This document shows positions 55,393-64,000 of a stretch of 64,000 nt of DNA, one piece after another (position 1 is the stretch's first letter; the number at the start of each line of letters is the position of its first letter). The position numbers were made by a program, and so were the translations under genes. The notes beneath the pieces are model-generated. The model searched no databases. It worked only from the letters and a program-made list of their open reading frames with translations, and was not told the DNA's origin. Source of the stretch: Chitinophagaceae bacterium. GTDB taxonomy: Bacteria > Bacteroidota > Bacteroidia > Chitinophagales > Chitinophagaceae. The stretch spans positions 62,001-126,000 of the forward strand of contig JADJFD010000001.1 of assembly GCA_016708765.1 (NCBI GenBank). The letters run 5' to 3'.

Positions 55393-57316
55393 ATGCCAGA
55401 TCATTCTCACCAATTGGCTGCTATTTTATTTGCAGATGTAGTTGGCTATACGGCTATGATGCAAGAAGATGAAGAAGTTGCAGTAGGAAAAATCAACCGC
55501 TTCCGGCATTCGCTGGAAACAATCGCTGAAGAACTGAACGGCAAAATAGTTCAGTACTATGGTGATGGAGCTTTATTGCTTTTCCAGAGCTCAACGGATG
55601 CAGCGGAGTTTGCCAAAGTGTTACAAATGGAAATAAATGAACCTCCGGTTATTCCAGTAAGGATTGGCATTCATATGGGAGAAGTTCTTTTGCAGAAAGG
55701 AAATGTTTTTGGAGATGTTGTAAACATTGCTTCCCGAATACAGGCCCTGGCACCACCGGGTGGTATTTATGTTTCTGAAATAGTTTATCAGAATATTGCT
55801 AATAAGAAAGGTTTGGAATCCGTTTTCATTAAGCAGGAAAAACTAAAAAATGTAAATGATCCGGTACGTATTTTTGAAGTGCTGACTTCTTATAGTAAGC
55901 CAATAATAGTTCCGGTTGCACTTAAGCCTCTTGAAAAAATTGTTGAAGAAAATAGTATTGCCGTGTTGCCATTTTCAAATATGAGCAGCGATATGGAACA
56001 GGAATATTTTAGCGATGGCCTTACGGAAGATATTATTACTCAACTGTCAAAAATTAAGGCATTAAAAGTTGTTTCCCGTACATCAGTAATGCAGTATAAG
56101 AAAAACCCGAAATCAATTAAGGAAATAGGTAAAGAATTAGGTGTTGCGGTAATTTTAGAAGGAAGTGTGCAACGGAGCAGTAATAAGGTACGCATTACAG
56201 CACAGCTTATCGACGCTGCTACTGATGAACATCTTTGGGCTGATTCATTTGATCGGTCCGTTAAAGATATTTTCGTTATTCAGCGGGAAGTTGCTATTTC
56301 CATTGCGACGGTATTGAACAAAAAGCTTTAAAAAAGAAGTGGAAAATCTCGATGATGCGCCATCGGTTGATGTGCAGGCATATGATTTGTATTTGCGGGG
56401 AAAATTTTTAGTGGAAAAAAGAAATAAAACTGATTTGCTGATTGCAAGGGAACTTTTTCAGCAGGCATTAAAAAAAGCCAAAGATTTTGCTCCGGCTATT
56501 TCTGGTTTGGCTAATACATATTTACTCTCATCTTATCGGGGTTATGAAGATCCGGATTTAATGTTACCATTAGCAAAGAAGCAAATTGATATAGCTTTAA
56601 CGATTGAACCTTCAGCAGCCGAAACTCATGCAGCGATGGGCTATTGGTTTCATCAAACGTTTAACTGGAAGGAGGCGGAGAAATCTTACAGAAAATCAAT
56701 TCAATTAAATCCTAACCAGTCAAATGTTTATTTATGGCTGGCAATTTTATTAGAAGGAAAAAGCGAGAAGGATTTAGCCAACGAAATTTATATCAAAGGG
56801 ATGGAAATAAACCCTGAATGGGAATACTTGATGCAAAGCAGAGTAAAGGCATTAATGAATACTGGTAACCATGAAGAGGCTATCAAGTTGCAAAAGCATT
56901 TGATTGATAAAGCAACTTTTGATCTTGTTTTGAGAAGTAAGAGATATGCAGAACTTTCAAGGCTTTATTGGTCTGTTAATAATAAAGATGAAGCAATTCA
57001 AATGGCAACAAAAGCAAAGGACAATGGATTGCTACGATTTTATAAAGATGGAGATAATTCATTTTTAGTGAGAGAGGTGAATGAGCAGTACAATGTGTTG
57101 CGAAAATCAGGGGATTACATTTCTGAATTTTGGATGGGGTTGGCTTATGCTAATGCAGGAAGTAAAGACAAGGCATTAACCTGCTTTGGTAATGCAGTTG
57201 TGTTGAAAGAAGCAGCAGTTACATTACTACTTATCGATCATTACGAATTCCTTAATTTAAAATATCTGAATTTTATCCAGCTAAAAAGAAGTATTAAGGC
57301 CTTGATTAATTTTTAG
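55393..57316 (+). CDS. Class III adenylate/guanylate cyclase with FlgO-like and TPR regions, frameshifted
   Basis: This is a cytoplasmic class III cyclase. The N-terminal catalytic domain (about residues 8-175 from ATG 55393) has the metal Asp in LFADVVGYTAMMQ and YYGDGALLLF, and the Asn/Arg pair in GDVVNIASRIQ. A FlgO/TolB-like domain (SIAVLPFSNMSSD, EYFSDGLTEDIITQLS, VAVILEGSVQRS) follows. The TPR part (GKFLVEKRNKTDLL, SAAETHAAMGYWFHQTFNWK) reads in another frame. One T inserted at CTTT (56328-56330) ends the first frame; without it the join is NKKLKKEVENLDDA, a seamless reading. The repaired length is about 640 residues. The signal that drives it is unknown. Confidence 0.85.
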
Positions 57317-57322
57317 GGGAAT

Positions 57323-58647
57323 TTATTTCGCTACAGCAATTTTTACCTTCTTATTCTTTAATTTCTGGTCTTTGATGAGCTGAAGCGTATGGCTAACCTT
57401 GATTTTCTTTACTGCTACGAATGAGAAAAATCCTTTACTTCAATCAAGCCAATATCTTCTTTTTTTAGTTCTCCTTTATTGGAAAGGAAGCCGACAATAT
57501 CAATTTTATTCACTTTGTCTTTTTTACCCGCGGCTACAAATAATGTTGACCATTTTGGCTTTTCGGGAATAATACTTTCTGCTGGCAATTCTATTTGTTC
57601 AGCATATGGATCAATATAGTCAGGTAATTTTTCTTCAGGCGAAAGAATGATAATGGCGGTGCCGCTTGCATCCATTCTTGCTGTTCTTCCATTACGATGG
57701 GTGAAAATATCTTCGGTATGAGGCAAATGATAATGAACAATATAGCGGATGTTAGCAATGTCCAAACCTCTTGCTGCAAGATCGGTTGTAACTAATACAT
57801 TGGAAGTTCCATTTCTGAACTTACACAATGCGGCATCTCTTTCCTGCTGTTCCATGGCTCCATGATAAAAAACATTGAGAATGTCTTTTTCTTTTAGCAA
57901 GTTGCTGGTTCTTTCCACGGATTCTCGATGATTGCAAAAAACAATAGTGGAACGATTGCCCAACATACAGATCAACTTGAAAAGCGTTTCTAGTTTGTCT
58001 TTGCCATCACTTTTTAAAGTTTTGATTGCAAGGCCAGTTTCTTCATCCGCATCATTTAGAAAATCAAGTTTTACAGGATCTTTCATTCCAATAAAATCTG
58101 GAATCTCCAGAGCTTCCGTAGCAGAAGTTAATATTCTTTTTTTGATATTTTTTAATGCATTGATGATAAAAGACATTTCATCTTTGAAACCTAACTCAAG
58201 CGATTTGTCAAATTCATCCAACACTAATGTTTCTATTGTATCTATGGTAATATTTCCTCTTCTGATATGATCTGCCAGCCGACCGGGTGTGCCAATCAAT
58301 AAACCTGGAGCTTCTATAAGATTGTTTTCTTCAATTTCTCTTTTATGACCACCATAACAGCAGGTTACTTTAATTGATGTGCCCATACTTTTAAATACGG
58401 TTTCAATTTGCAAAGCCAGTTCTCTAGACGGGGTAATAATTAAGGCTTGCGAGGTAGCTTTTTTTGAATCTATTAGTTTGAGCAATGGCAGAAGAAAAGC
58501 CAGCGTTTTTCCTGAACCTGTTGCAGATAAAAGAAGAATATTATTTTGTTTTTCAATAGCTGTATTAGCTTTGAACTGCATTTCATTAAGCGACTTAATA
58601 TTTAGTTTCTCCAGAATGCTATTTACAGCAGCGTTTTTAAGTGACAT
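57323..58647 (-). CDS. DEAD-box RNA helicase, DbpA-like, 3' end frameshifted
   Basis: This is a DEAD-family RNA helicase starting at ATG 58645-58647. Motifs in order are Q-motif (LNEMQFKAN), ATGSGKT, PSRELALQ, GTPGRLADHI, VLDEFDKS (DEFD replaces DEAD), LTSATEA, IVFCNHRES, TTDLAARGLDI and HRNGRTAR. The deposited frame stops at 57415 after KDFSHS. Restoring one T in the AAAAA (57426-57430 on this strand) gives KDFFSFVAVKKIKV and runs on to 57323, completing a DbpA-type RNA-binding domain that acts on 23S rRNA in relatives. The repaired end falls 7 bp from the converging cyclase stop. Confidence 0.87.
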
Positions 58648-58742
58648 TTGGCAAAAGTAAGCTTGTTTTAGCCGATGGAATAAATACATTGCCATTTTAA
58701 TGTTTTCATTTACTTTTAGCACAAACAGATATATAAATTAGT

Positions 58743-60203
58743 ATGGGAGAAGCTATACGTCAATTAGAACCAAAAGCATTGTGGAATCATTTTGCTGATT
58801 TGAATGCAGTGCCAAGACCTTCTAAAAAAGAAGAAAGAGTAATTCAGTTTGCAAAGTCTTTTGGCAAGTTATTGAATTTGCCAACACAGGTTGATGCTGT
58901 TGGCAATGTGATTATCAAAAAACCGGCGAGTATAGGAATGGAGAATAGGCAAACGGTGGTGCTACAAAGTCATCTGGATATGGTGCATCAAAAAAATGCA
59001 GATACTACATTTGATTTTGATAAGCAGGGAATTGAAATGTACATAGATGGAGATTGGGTGAAAGCGAAAGGAACAACTTTGGGCGCAGACAATGGTATTG
59101 GTGTAGCTGCAATCATGGCATTACTTGCTTCAACTGATATAGAACATCCGGCGATTGAAGCATTATTTACTATTGATGAAGAAACAGGCATGACTGGTGC
59201 AAAGGGTTTAGTAGGCGGGTTATTAAATGGTACAATTTTATTGAATCTGGATACAGAAGATGATGATGAATTGACAATCGGCTGTGCTGGAGGAATTGAC
59301 GTTACCTGCACAGGAGAATATTCACAAGAGAAACCGAAAGGCGATTTGTCTTTGAAAATTTCGATTAAAGGATTAACCGGTGGCCATTCGGGAGTGGATA
59401 TTCAGAAGGGTAGGGCCAATGCCAATAAACTAATGAACCGTTTACTTTGGGAACTGTCAAAAGATTTTTCAATTGAAATTGCAACTATAGACGGTGGAAG
59501 TTTACGAAATGCGATACCAAGAGAATCGGTTGCTGAAATTGTGTTGGATAAAAAGAAACATAATGAATTAAAAGAGGCAGTTACGAAATTTGAGAAGACT
59601 ATTAAAGCCGAACATAGTTTTACCGACGCAAGTCTAGAAGTGAAACTTGAAAATACAGTAGCAGTTAGAAATGTGATGAATGCTGATTTCCAATATAAGT
59701 TTTTAAGAAGTATGTATGCCTGCCCGAATGGAATTTACCGGATGACTCCAGAGATTGAAGGGCTGGTGCAAACTTCTAACAATATTGCAAAAGTGTTGGT
59801 GAAAGAAGGTAAGTTCTCTGTGCAATGTCTTACCCGTAGTTCTGTTGATACTGAAAAAACAGATTTGGCAAATGCGATTACAAGTGCCTTTGAACTAATA
59901 GGTGCATCCATTGAATTTGGTGGAAATTATCCTGGATGGGAGCCAAAGCCTGATGCGCCAATAATTAAAATAATGAGTGAATTGTATGAAGAGCTTTTTA
60001 AAGGAAAAGCCCATGTTAATGCTGTTCATGCAGGGTTGGAATGTGGGATAATCGGCACCAACTATCCGGATATGCAAATGATCTCTTTTGGACCGAATAT
60101 ATATGGAGCACATTCGCCGGACGAGAGGGCACAAATCAGTTCAGTTCAAAAATTCTGGATTTATCTTTTAGCGACATTAAAAAAAATACCGGTTACTGAA
60201 TAA
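58743..60203 (+). CDS. pepD: Aminoacyl-histidine dipeptidase (M20C)
   Basis: PepD is an Xaa-His (beta-Ala-His) dipeptidase. The 486-residue length is normal. Metal motifs are LQSHLDMVHQ (HxD), LGADNGIGVAAIMA, IDEETGMTGA (EE, catalytic Glu), the lid region LTGGHSGVDIQKGRANANK, and HAGLECGII at the end. No signal peptide, so it is cytosolic. The gene is followed by a small membrane-protein gene after 14 bp. Confidence 0.94.
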   Translation: MGEAIRQLEPKALWNHFADLNAVPRPSKKEERVIQFAKSFGKLLNLPTQVDAVGNVIIKKPASIGMENRQTVVLQSHLDMVHQKNADTTFDFDKQGIEMYIDGDWVKAKGTTLGADNGIGVAAIMALLASTDIEHPAIEALFTIDEETGMTGAKGLVGGLLNGTILLNLDTEDDDELTIGCAGGIDVTCTGEYSQEKPKGDLSLKISIKGLTGGHSGVDIQKGRANANKLMNRLLWELSKDFSIEIATIDGGSLRNAIPRESVAEIVLDKKKHNELKEAVTKFEKTIKAEHSFTDASLEVKLENTVAVRNVMNADFQYKFLRSMYACPNGIYRMTPEIEGLVQTSNNIAKVLVKEGKFSVQCLTRSSVDTEKTDLANAITSAFELIGASIEFGGNYPGWEPKPDAPIIKIMSELYEELFKGKAHVNAVHAGLECGIIGTNYPDMQMISFGPNIYGAHSPDERAQISSVQKFWIYLLATLKKIPVTE

Positions 60204-60217
60204 AAAATGGAACCAAA

Positions 60218-60454
60218 ATGAAAGCCAGAAATATATTAATTGTTATTGGGGTAGTTATGATTCTACTGAATCTTCTTGCTTATTCAGGTGATTCATTTGA
60301 TCCGCCTGAAGATAGGGAAAACAGGATCGGATATTTAATTGGCTGGAATATTTTTAATATCGTAGGCGTACTACTTTTAGTAATTGCCTATTTTCGGCAT
60401 AAGAAGATGACAAAGAAAAAAGATCAGGAAATGATTGACAATTTTCTTAAATGA
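60218..60454 (+). CDS. Small two-span membrane protein, unknown
   Basis: This 78-residue protein has two hydrophobic segments (ILIVIGVVMILLNLLAYSG and IGYLIGWNIFNIVGVLLLVI) joined by an acidic loop (DSFDPPEDRENR), and a Lys-rich cytoplasmic tail ending KKMTKKKDQEM. I do not recognise it. It is probably co-transcribed with pepD (14-bp gap). Confidence 0.6.
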   Translation: MKARNILIVIGVVMILLNLLAYSGDSFDPPEDRENRIGYLIGWNIFNIVGVLLLVIAYFRHKKMTKKKDQEMIDNFLK

Positions 60455-60456
60455 AT

Positions 60457-61068
60457 TTATTCGTCATTTTTATTTCCAAAGCTGATTTTAACCTTTCGAC
60501 GCATTAGCTCCTTTATGGGTTTGCCGGTTTCATCATATTCTTTTACCGCAATAAATAACAAGTATAGTGGCGATTTTAAGTCTTTAAATTTGATTTGCTT
60601 GTCGGTAGCAACATCGTGTAATTCTTTAATGTATTTAGTACAAACAACTCTTTTGTTACCAATACCAACCGGGTTTCTGCTAAATGAGTGCCAATTTAAA
60701 CTATCGTTATAACTCCAGTATGACCAGCCCGTTTCGCTTAGATTTAATTCTTTGTTAGTGTTAAATGTATCTGTTTCTCTTAGCTCTAGTAAGTTAAGAT
60801 ATGAGAAGTCATTGATTGGGCTGTTCTCCGTAAACCGATATACGGAATCACGGATGCTTGCAAAAACATAAACGCCTTCAGCATGATCAAGCATTACCTG
60901 CACTTTAAACTGCTTTTTCTTCATAAAAATATCTGTTTCAAAGTCAGTTAGCTTAATAGACTCATTTTGTACAATCCTGATTACAATGTCCTTATCCTGC
61001 GAAAAGGATATTACCGGAATCGCAAACAGAAGAAACAATATTTTTTTAGGCTTGTTGAAGTAGTTCAT
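60457..61068 (-). CDS. Secreted protein of unknown function
   Basis: This 203-residue protein has a signal peptide (LLFAIPVISFSQ). It has no cysteine-rich or catalytic motif I can name. FSYLNLLELRETDTF and a hydrophobic-aromatic stretch (GWSYWSYNDSLNWHSFSRNP) dominate. It may be a periplasmic beta-structured protein. It converges with the small membrane-protein gene (2-bp gap). Confidence 0.55.
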   Translation of the reverse strand: MNYFNKPKKILFLLFAIPVISFSQDKDIVIRIVQNESIKLTDFETDIFMKKKQFKVQVMLDHAEGVYVFASIRDSVYRFTENSPINDFSYLNLLELRETDTFNTNKELNLSETGWSYWSYNDSLNWHSFSRNPVGIGNKRVVCTKYIKELHDVATDKQIKFKDLKSPLYLLFIAVKEYDETGKPIKELMRRKVKISFGNKNDE

Positions 61069-61257
61069 ACAAAAATGCTTGTAAACAAATGTAATATATA
61101 TCTGCCGAATGATGGCATTGGGTTGCTAACAGTTGCACAGATGTTGTTGATCGGCGGTTTCTTAAAATTGGTTTCTGGCAAAGTCTTTGTTAAAAGTGAT
61201 GAGTATTTATTATGGGTAATACCTGAATGTTAACTTTACACATCTTAAAATGTATCT

Positions 61258-61809
61258 ATGACAAAAAAGATTTTGATTCCGGCTTTTAGCCTTTTTATTG
61301 CCATGTTTCTTTTCACAAGTACTAATTCTGTAATAGGACAATCTACTACTAAAGAAAAAAGATTGGTAAGGGATTGTGATGAAGCGAAGGAAGACTTCAT
61401 TGCTACCGACGGGTTGATGGAGAATCTTTTTAATAATGCATATGGTTATGCTATTTTTCCTAATGTTGGCAAAGGAGGTATTGGTATTGGTGGTGCTGTT
61501 GGAAATGGTGTTGTTTACGAAGGCGAGAGTATTGTTGGAAAAGCCAAATTAACTCAATTAAGTATTGGCTTTCAATTTGGCGGTCAGGCTTACCGGGAAG
61601 TTATTTTCTTCGAATCAAAGGCTGATCTTGATAGGTTCAGAGAAAATAAAATTGAGTTTTCTGCGCAGGCATCTGCTGTTGCCGTTACCGAAGGCGCATC
61701 TGCCAATGTAAAATATAAAGAAGGTGTAATGATTTTTACTCAACAAAAAGGTGGGTTGATGTATGAGGCATCAATTGGCGGGCAGAAGTTTAATTTTTCT
61801 GAATTTTAA
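61258..61809 (+). CDS. SYLF (Ysc84) lipid-binding domain protein
   Basis: This is a SYLF-domain protein of 183 residues with a signal peptide (FTSTNSVIGQS). The domain reads FNNAYGYAIFPNVGKGGIGI, then GAVGNGVVYEGES and FQFGGQAYREVIFFESKADL. Eukaryotic relatives bind phosphoinositides. Bacterial ones lie in the periplasm, and their lipid is unknown. It stands alone, with a Crp/Fnr gene converging on it 8 bp away. Confidence 0.85.
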   Translation: MTKKILIPAFSLFIAMFLFTSTNSVIGQSTTKEKRLVRDCDEAKEDFIATDGLMENLFNNAYGYAIFPNVGKGGIGIGGAVGNGVVYEGESIVGKAKLTQLSIGFQFGGQAYREVIFFESKADLDRFRENKIEFSAQASAVAVTEGASANVKYKEGVMIFTQQKGGLMYEASIGGQKFNFSEF

Positions 61810-61817
61810 TTGAAGAA

Positions 61818-62495
61818 TTACTTTAGGGCATTCATATCTTTTACCAGAATTCGTTTTCTGTTGTATTCAATTACATTTCTTTTTTCAAGGTCGCTGAAAA
61901 CAGCAGACACGGTTGGCCTTGCCGTTGCAGTAAGTTTTGCAATGTTTTCATGTGTAAGCCTTAAATAAACTTCAACTCCTTGTTCTGTTTTCTTACCATG
62001 TTCTATGGCTGCATCATAAATAAATGAATGAATCCGCTGATCACTGCTTTTAAATATTAACGAGGCAAGCCGACTCTCAACTTTTTGTAACCGTAGTCCT
62101 ATCAATTTTGTAACACTAAGATTGAATTTCGGGTTTTTTTCCAGCATCATTTCCATTTGCGGGACACTTAAAATGCAAATAAGCGATTCTTCCGTTGCTT
62201 CAGCTGTTTCTACTCTTTGATGCTGGCCACTGATAGCCAGTTCTCCAAAAATTTCTCCTGGGCCAAGAAAAGCAACTATAATCTCTCTGCCATCGGCTGC
62301 ATATCGGGATAACTTTACTTTCCCTTTTTTAAGAAAATAAATTTTATCAGAAGGGTCGTCAGTAAAATATATTATCTGGTTCTTAATGCAGCTTCGCATA
62401 GTAGTCATTTTGCTCAACTCTTCCATTTCTTTCATTTGCAGGCTGCTTAGCAAATTGAAATTTTCTAAATACCAAAGTTTGGTTTTGTCGCTCAT
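61818..62495 (-). CDS. Crp/Fnr family transcription regulator
   Basis: This is a Crp/Fnr-family regulator of 225 residues. The cyclic-nucleotide-like domain shows FLKKGKVKLSRYAADGREI and FLGPGEIFGELAISGQ (PGEIFGELA). The winged-helix DNA-binding domain has RLTHENIAKLTATARPTVS (recognition helix with ARPTVS) and DLEKRNVIEYNRKR. No Cys cluster for an iron-sulfur centre is present, so it is not an O2-sensing FNR. It is transcribed away from the membrane protein at 62616, with palindromic sites between them (62524-62550). Confidence 0.88.
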   Translation of the reverse strand: MSDKTKLWYLENFNLLSSLQMKEMEELSKMTTMRSCIKNQIIYFTDDPSDKIYFLKKGKVKLSRYAADGREIIVAFLGPGEIFGELAISGQHQRVETAEATEESLICILSVPQMEMMLEKNPKFNLSVTKLIGLRLQKVESRLASLIFKSSDQRIHSFIYDAAIEHGKKTEQGVEVYLRLTHENIAKLTATARPTVSAVFSDLEKRNVIEYNRKRILVKDMNALK

Positions 62496-62523
62496 GTAAA
62501 AATTTAGTGATTAAAGTTAATCA

Positions 62524-62550
62524 AACTGATTATCAGCACAAAAATCAGTT
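62524..62550. promoter_or_regulatory. Candidate Crp/Fnr operator
   Basis: AACTGAT (62524-62530) is repeated inverted as ATCAGTT (62544-62550), and CTGAT-T-ATCAG (62526-62536) is a second, tight palindrome. Both lie in the gap between the regulator gene and the gene at 62616. The partners fit a dimer-binding site, but the consensus for this regulator is not known. Confidence 0.4.
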
Positions 62551-62615
62551 ATGTCGGCATGCAGACCAAAGTATTTTCCTCCAACGGGTAATTTTAATCT
62601 ACTAAAATAAAAATT

Positions 62616-63050
62616 ATGAATACACAATTAGCTATGAAAAGCGGTTTATTAGCCACAGCAGCAATGACAGCCTTAATGTTGATGGCGCCTATGATGGGAA
62701 TGCCCGAAATGCCAATTGGAAAAATGCTAGCCGACTTTATGAATATACCGGTAGCACTGGGATGGGCTATGCATGTTATGATTGGTGTAGGACTTGCCGT
62801 CGGTTACCTACTATTTTTCCGGAATAAAATTTCGGCAGCACCTGCTGTTAAAGGAATGCTATTCGGAATAATTCCTTTTTTAATGGCACAATTGGTAGTA
62901 ATGCCGATGATGGGAATGGGTGTCTTTACATCCGCTGCCGGACCAATGCAAATGAAAATGATTATGGGAAGTTTAATGGGACATCTTGTTTATGGTCTGG
63001 TCTTAGGATTAACAGCTGAAGAAAAGAAAATAACAGCCATGGAATCCTGA
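62616..63050 (+). CDS. Methionine-rich four-helix membrane protein (DUF6789-like)
   Basis: This 144-residue membrane protein has four predicted spans. Met is unusually common (MAPMMGMPEMPIGKMLADFM, VVMPMMGMGVFT, MQMKMIMGSLMGHLVYG), and His residues lie in the spans. It looks like the DUF6789 family. Met/His clusters suggest metal (copper) contact or a redox role, but this is inference. The next gene, a Cys/His-rich secreted protein, starts 50 bp on, and a Crp/Fnr gene diverges upstream. Confidence 0.65.
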   Translation: MNTQLAMKSGLLATAAMTALMLMAPMMGMPEMPIGKMLADFMNIPVALGWAMHVMIGVGLAVGYLLFFRNKISAAPAVKGMLFGIIPFLMAQLVVMPMMGMGVFTSAAGPMQMKMIMGSLMGHLVYGLVLGLTAEEKKITAMES

Positions 63051-63100
63051 TAAATTAAAAATCTTTTAATAATTATAAAACTCAACTAAAATAAATCAAC

Positions 63101-63535
63101 ATGAAAAATTTATTATTTCTTCTGTCCTTATCATTTTTTGTTACCGCTAATTATGCTCAAACCGCTCCGGCTAAAAAAGAGATGCCTGTAACTGCATTAA
63201 AAGATCATGTATGTACGGATGTCTGTAAAACTGGTACGCATATGTTTGCACATGGAGAAAAGGGACATGTTTGCACAGATGAATGCAAAAAAGTGGAAAC
63301 AATGCCATTAAAAGACCATGTTTGTACTGCAGACTGCCATGAAGGTCATCATCATTTTGGACATGGTGAAAAAGGACATGTGTGTGGAGAGGAGTGTAAG
63401 AAAATGATGGACGAGAAAACTATTACCCCTTTGAAAGACCATGTTTGCACAAAGGTTTGTAAGGACAATAAACATTCCTTTGCACATGGGGAGAAGGGGC
63501 ATGTTTGCACAGATGCCTGTAAGAAATCTATGTAG
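63101..63535 (+). CDS. Secreted triplicated Cys4/His4 repeat protein (putative metal binder)
   Basis: This 144-residue protein has a signal peptide ending near residue 19 (TANYAQ). The mature part is three units of exactly 32 residues (33-64, 70-101, 111-142). They are built on LKDHVCT, then two residues and C, then H, F, HGEKGHVC, three residues and CKK. Each unit has four Cys and four His at the same places, so 12 Cys and at least 12 His in all. Such spacing suits zinc or copper binding. I know no named family for it. It follows a Met-rich membrane protein by 50 bp. Confidence in the gene is high; function is inferred. Confidence 0.85.
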   Translation: MKNLLFLLSLSFFVTANYAQTAPAKKEMPVTALKDHVCTDVCKTGTHMFAHGEKGHVCTDECKKVETMPLKDHVCTADCHEGHHHFGHGEKGHVCGEECKKMMDEKTITPLKDHVCTKVCKDNKHSFAHGEKGHVCTDACKKSM

Positions 63536-63697
63536 AAGTGTTAGTGCCCGTTTTACAACTCCGGTCTGTTGGTAGGCAGGAGTTTTTTTAGTTGTGGATA
63601 TTACTGCATCCAGCTTTGCTTGCAGTCGGCACAATAGTCGCAGACAAATTCTTTTATGGTACTACCATGAATTGATTTTATAGCTCTTATAATTATA

Positions 63698-63728
63698 AAA
63701 AAACCTCAACAAATCGTTGAGGTTTTTT
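63698..63728 (-). terminator. Terminator after tRNA-Leu (CAA)
   Basis: AAAAAACCTCAAC / GTTGAGGTTTTTT with a 5-nt loop is a perfect 13-bp stem, next to the tRNA 3' end. It is symmetrical and may also stop transcription from the Cys/His gene side. Confidence 0.8.
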
Positions 63729-63729
63729 G

Positions 63730-63813
63730 TGCCCGGGACTGGAATCGAACCAGCACATCCTTGCGAACGGCAGATTTTGAGTCTGCTGCGTCTACCAATT
63801 CCGCCACCCGGGC
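63730..63813 (-). tRNA. tRNA-Leu (CAA)
   Basis: This is an 84-nt type II tRNA on the minus strand. The acceptor is GCCCGGG / CCCGGGC and the discriminator is A. The anticodon stem GCAGA / TCTGC encloses CTCAAAA, anticodon CAA. The long variable arm (GCCGTTCGCAAGGATGT) and T-loop TTCGATT are present. Confidence 0.95.
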
Positions 63814-63859
63814 GGTAGTTAATTAGTAATTAACAAGTAAACTAAATCGGGTTGCAATA

Positions 63860-64000
63860 TTACGCCATTCCGGCTAATTGCTGGCGAATACGGTCTAAAT
63901 ATTTTTTCTTGTAATAATAGTCCTTTACTTGCAATAGTTCTGCTTCGGTAGTTACACCTTCTTTATATTCTTCAACAGTTTTTACAACGGGTTCATATAT
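63860..64000 (-). CDS. C-terminal end of an unknown gene (5' part beyond window)
   Basis: The minus strand is open from the window edge to TAA at 63860-63862, 47 codons including the stop. It encodes YEPVVKTVEEYKEGVTTEAE, then LLQVKDYYYKKKYLDRIRQQ and LAGMA. The fragment is charged and helical with a Tyr-rich stretch. No family could be named from this much. The next tRNA-Leu starts 46 bp on. Confidence 0.6.
   Translation of the reverse strand: MYEPVVKTVEEYKEGVTTEAELLQVKDYYYKKKYLDRIRQQLAGMA

Overview
The window reads as chromosome from an AT-rich member of the Bacteroidota, most likely Chitinophagaceae or a close relative. Three lines support this. Two large secreted proteins end in Type IX secretion sorting domains, one CHU_C/type B and one type A. 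Several families typical of the phylum are present (DUF2723, DUF3667, DUF3810, GxxExxY, OmpA with TSP3 repeats). The visible promoters fit the TTTG / TAnnTTTG pattern rather than -35/-10. No rRNA, prophage, CRISPR array or classical insertion sequence was seen. The genus is an inference.

Layout. 1-2.5 kb: a minus-strand AAA ATPase (cut by the window edge) and a VWA protein, separated by a GxxExxY nuclease-like gene bounded by perfect 16-bp inverted repeats. 2.6-8.4 kb: a DUF2723 glycosyltransferase-like membrane protein (frameshifted), a SAM hydrolase, an SDR and tRNA-Lys. 8.5-11.3 kb: an M14-like secreted protein, then the DUF177-rpmF-plsX cluster. 11.4-16.2 kb: DUF3810, TspO, dcd, a damaged phosphopantetheinyl transferase and DUF2130. 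16.4-20 kb: a nested palindromic repeat element, three tRNAs, a GT2 glycosyltransferase and an orphan histidine kinase. 20-32 kb: DUF3667, mazG, a large NtrY-like kinase, a secreted HExxH protein and valS. 32-40 kb: a receiver protein, a four-copy palindrome cluster, an esterase, clpS-aat, a SET protein, acetyltransferases, DedA and an SDR. 40-51 kb: T9SS substrates and OmpA. 51-60 kb: an M19 dipeptidase, NamZ, dCMP deaminase, guaC, an adenylate cyclase, a DbpA-like helicase and pepD. 60-64 kb: small envelope proteins, a Crp/Fnr regulator, a triplicated Cys/His metal-binding protein and tRNA-Leu.

Functional links. clpS and aat together form an N-degron recognition and tagging pair. DUF177, rpmF and plsX link ribosome assembly to phospholipid synthesis. 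dcd and dCMP deaminase give two routes toward dUMP. NamZ, M19 and pepD serve cell-wall and peptide turnover.

Sequence quality matters here. At least six genes carry one-base indels, nearly all in A/T homopolymers. They are the DUF2723 protein, phosphopantetheinyl transferase, OmpA, the large T9SS protein, the cyclase and the helicase. Two of them also contain an in-frame TAA. The pattern suggests residual assembly error at least as strongly as gene decay, so the broken genes should be confirmed before any biological reading.

The best candidates for something undescribed are the inverted-repeat-bounded GxxExxY unit (960-1420), the competing palindromes at 32609-32690, the hierarchical palindrome at 16391-16582, the dispersed GAGTGCGACGCAA element (three copies) and the triplicated Cys4/His4 secreted protein at 63101-63535.
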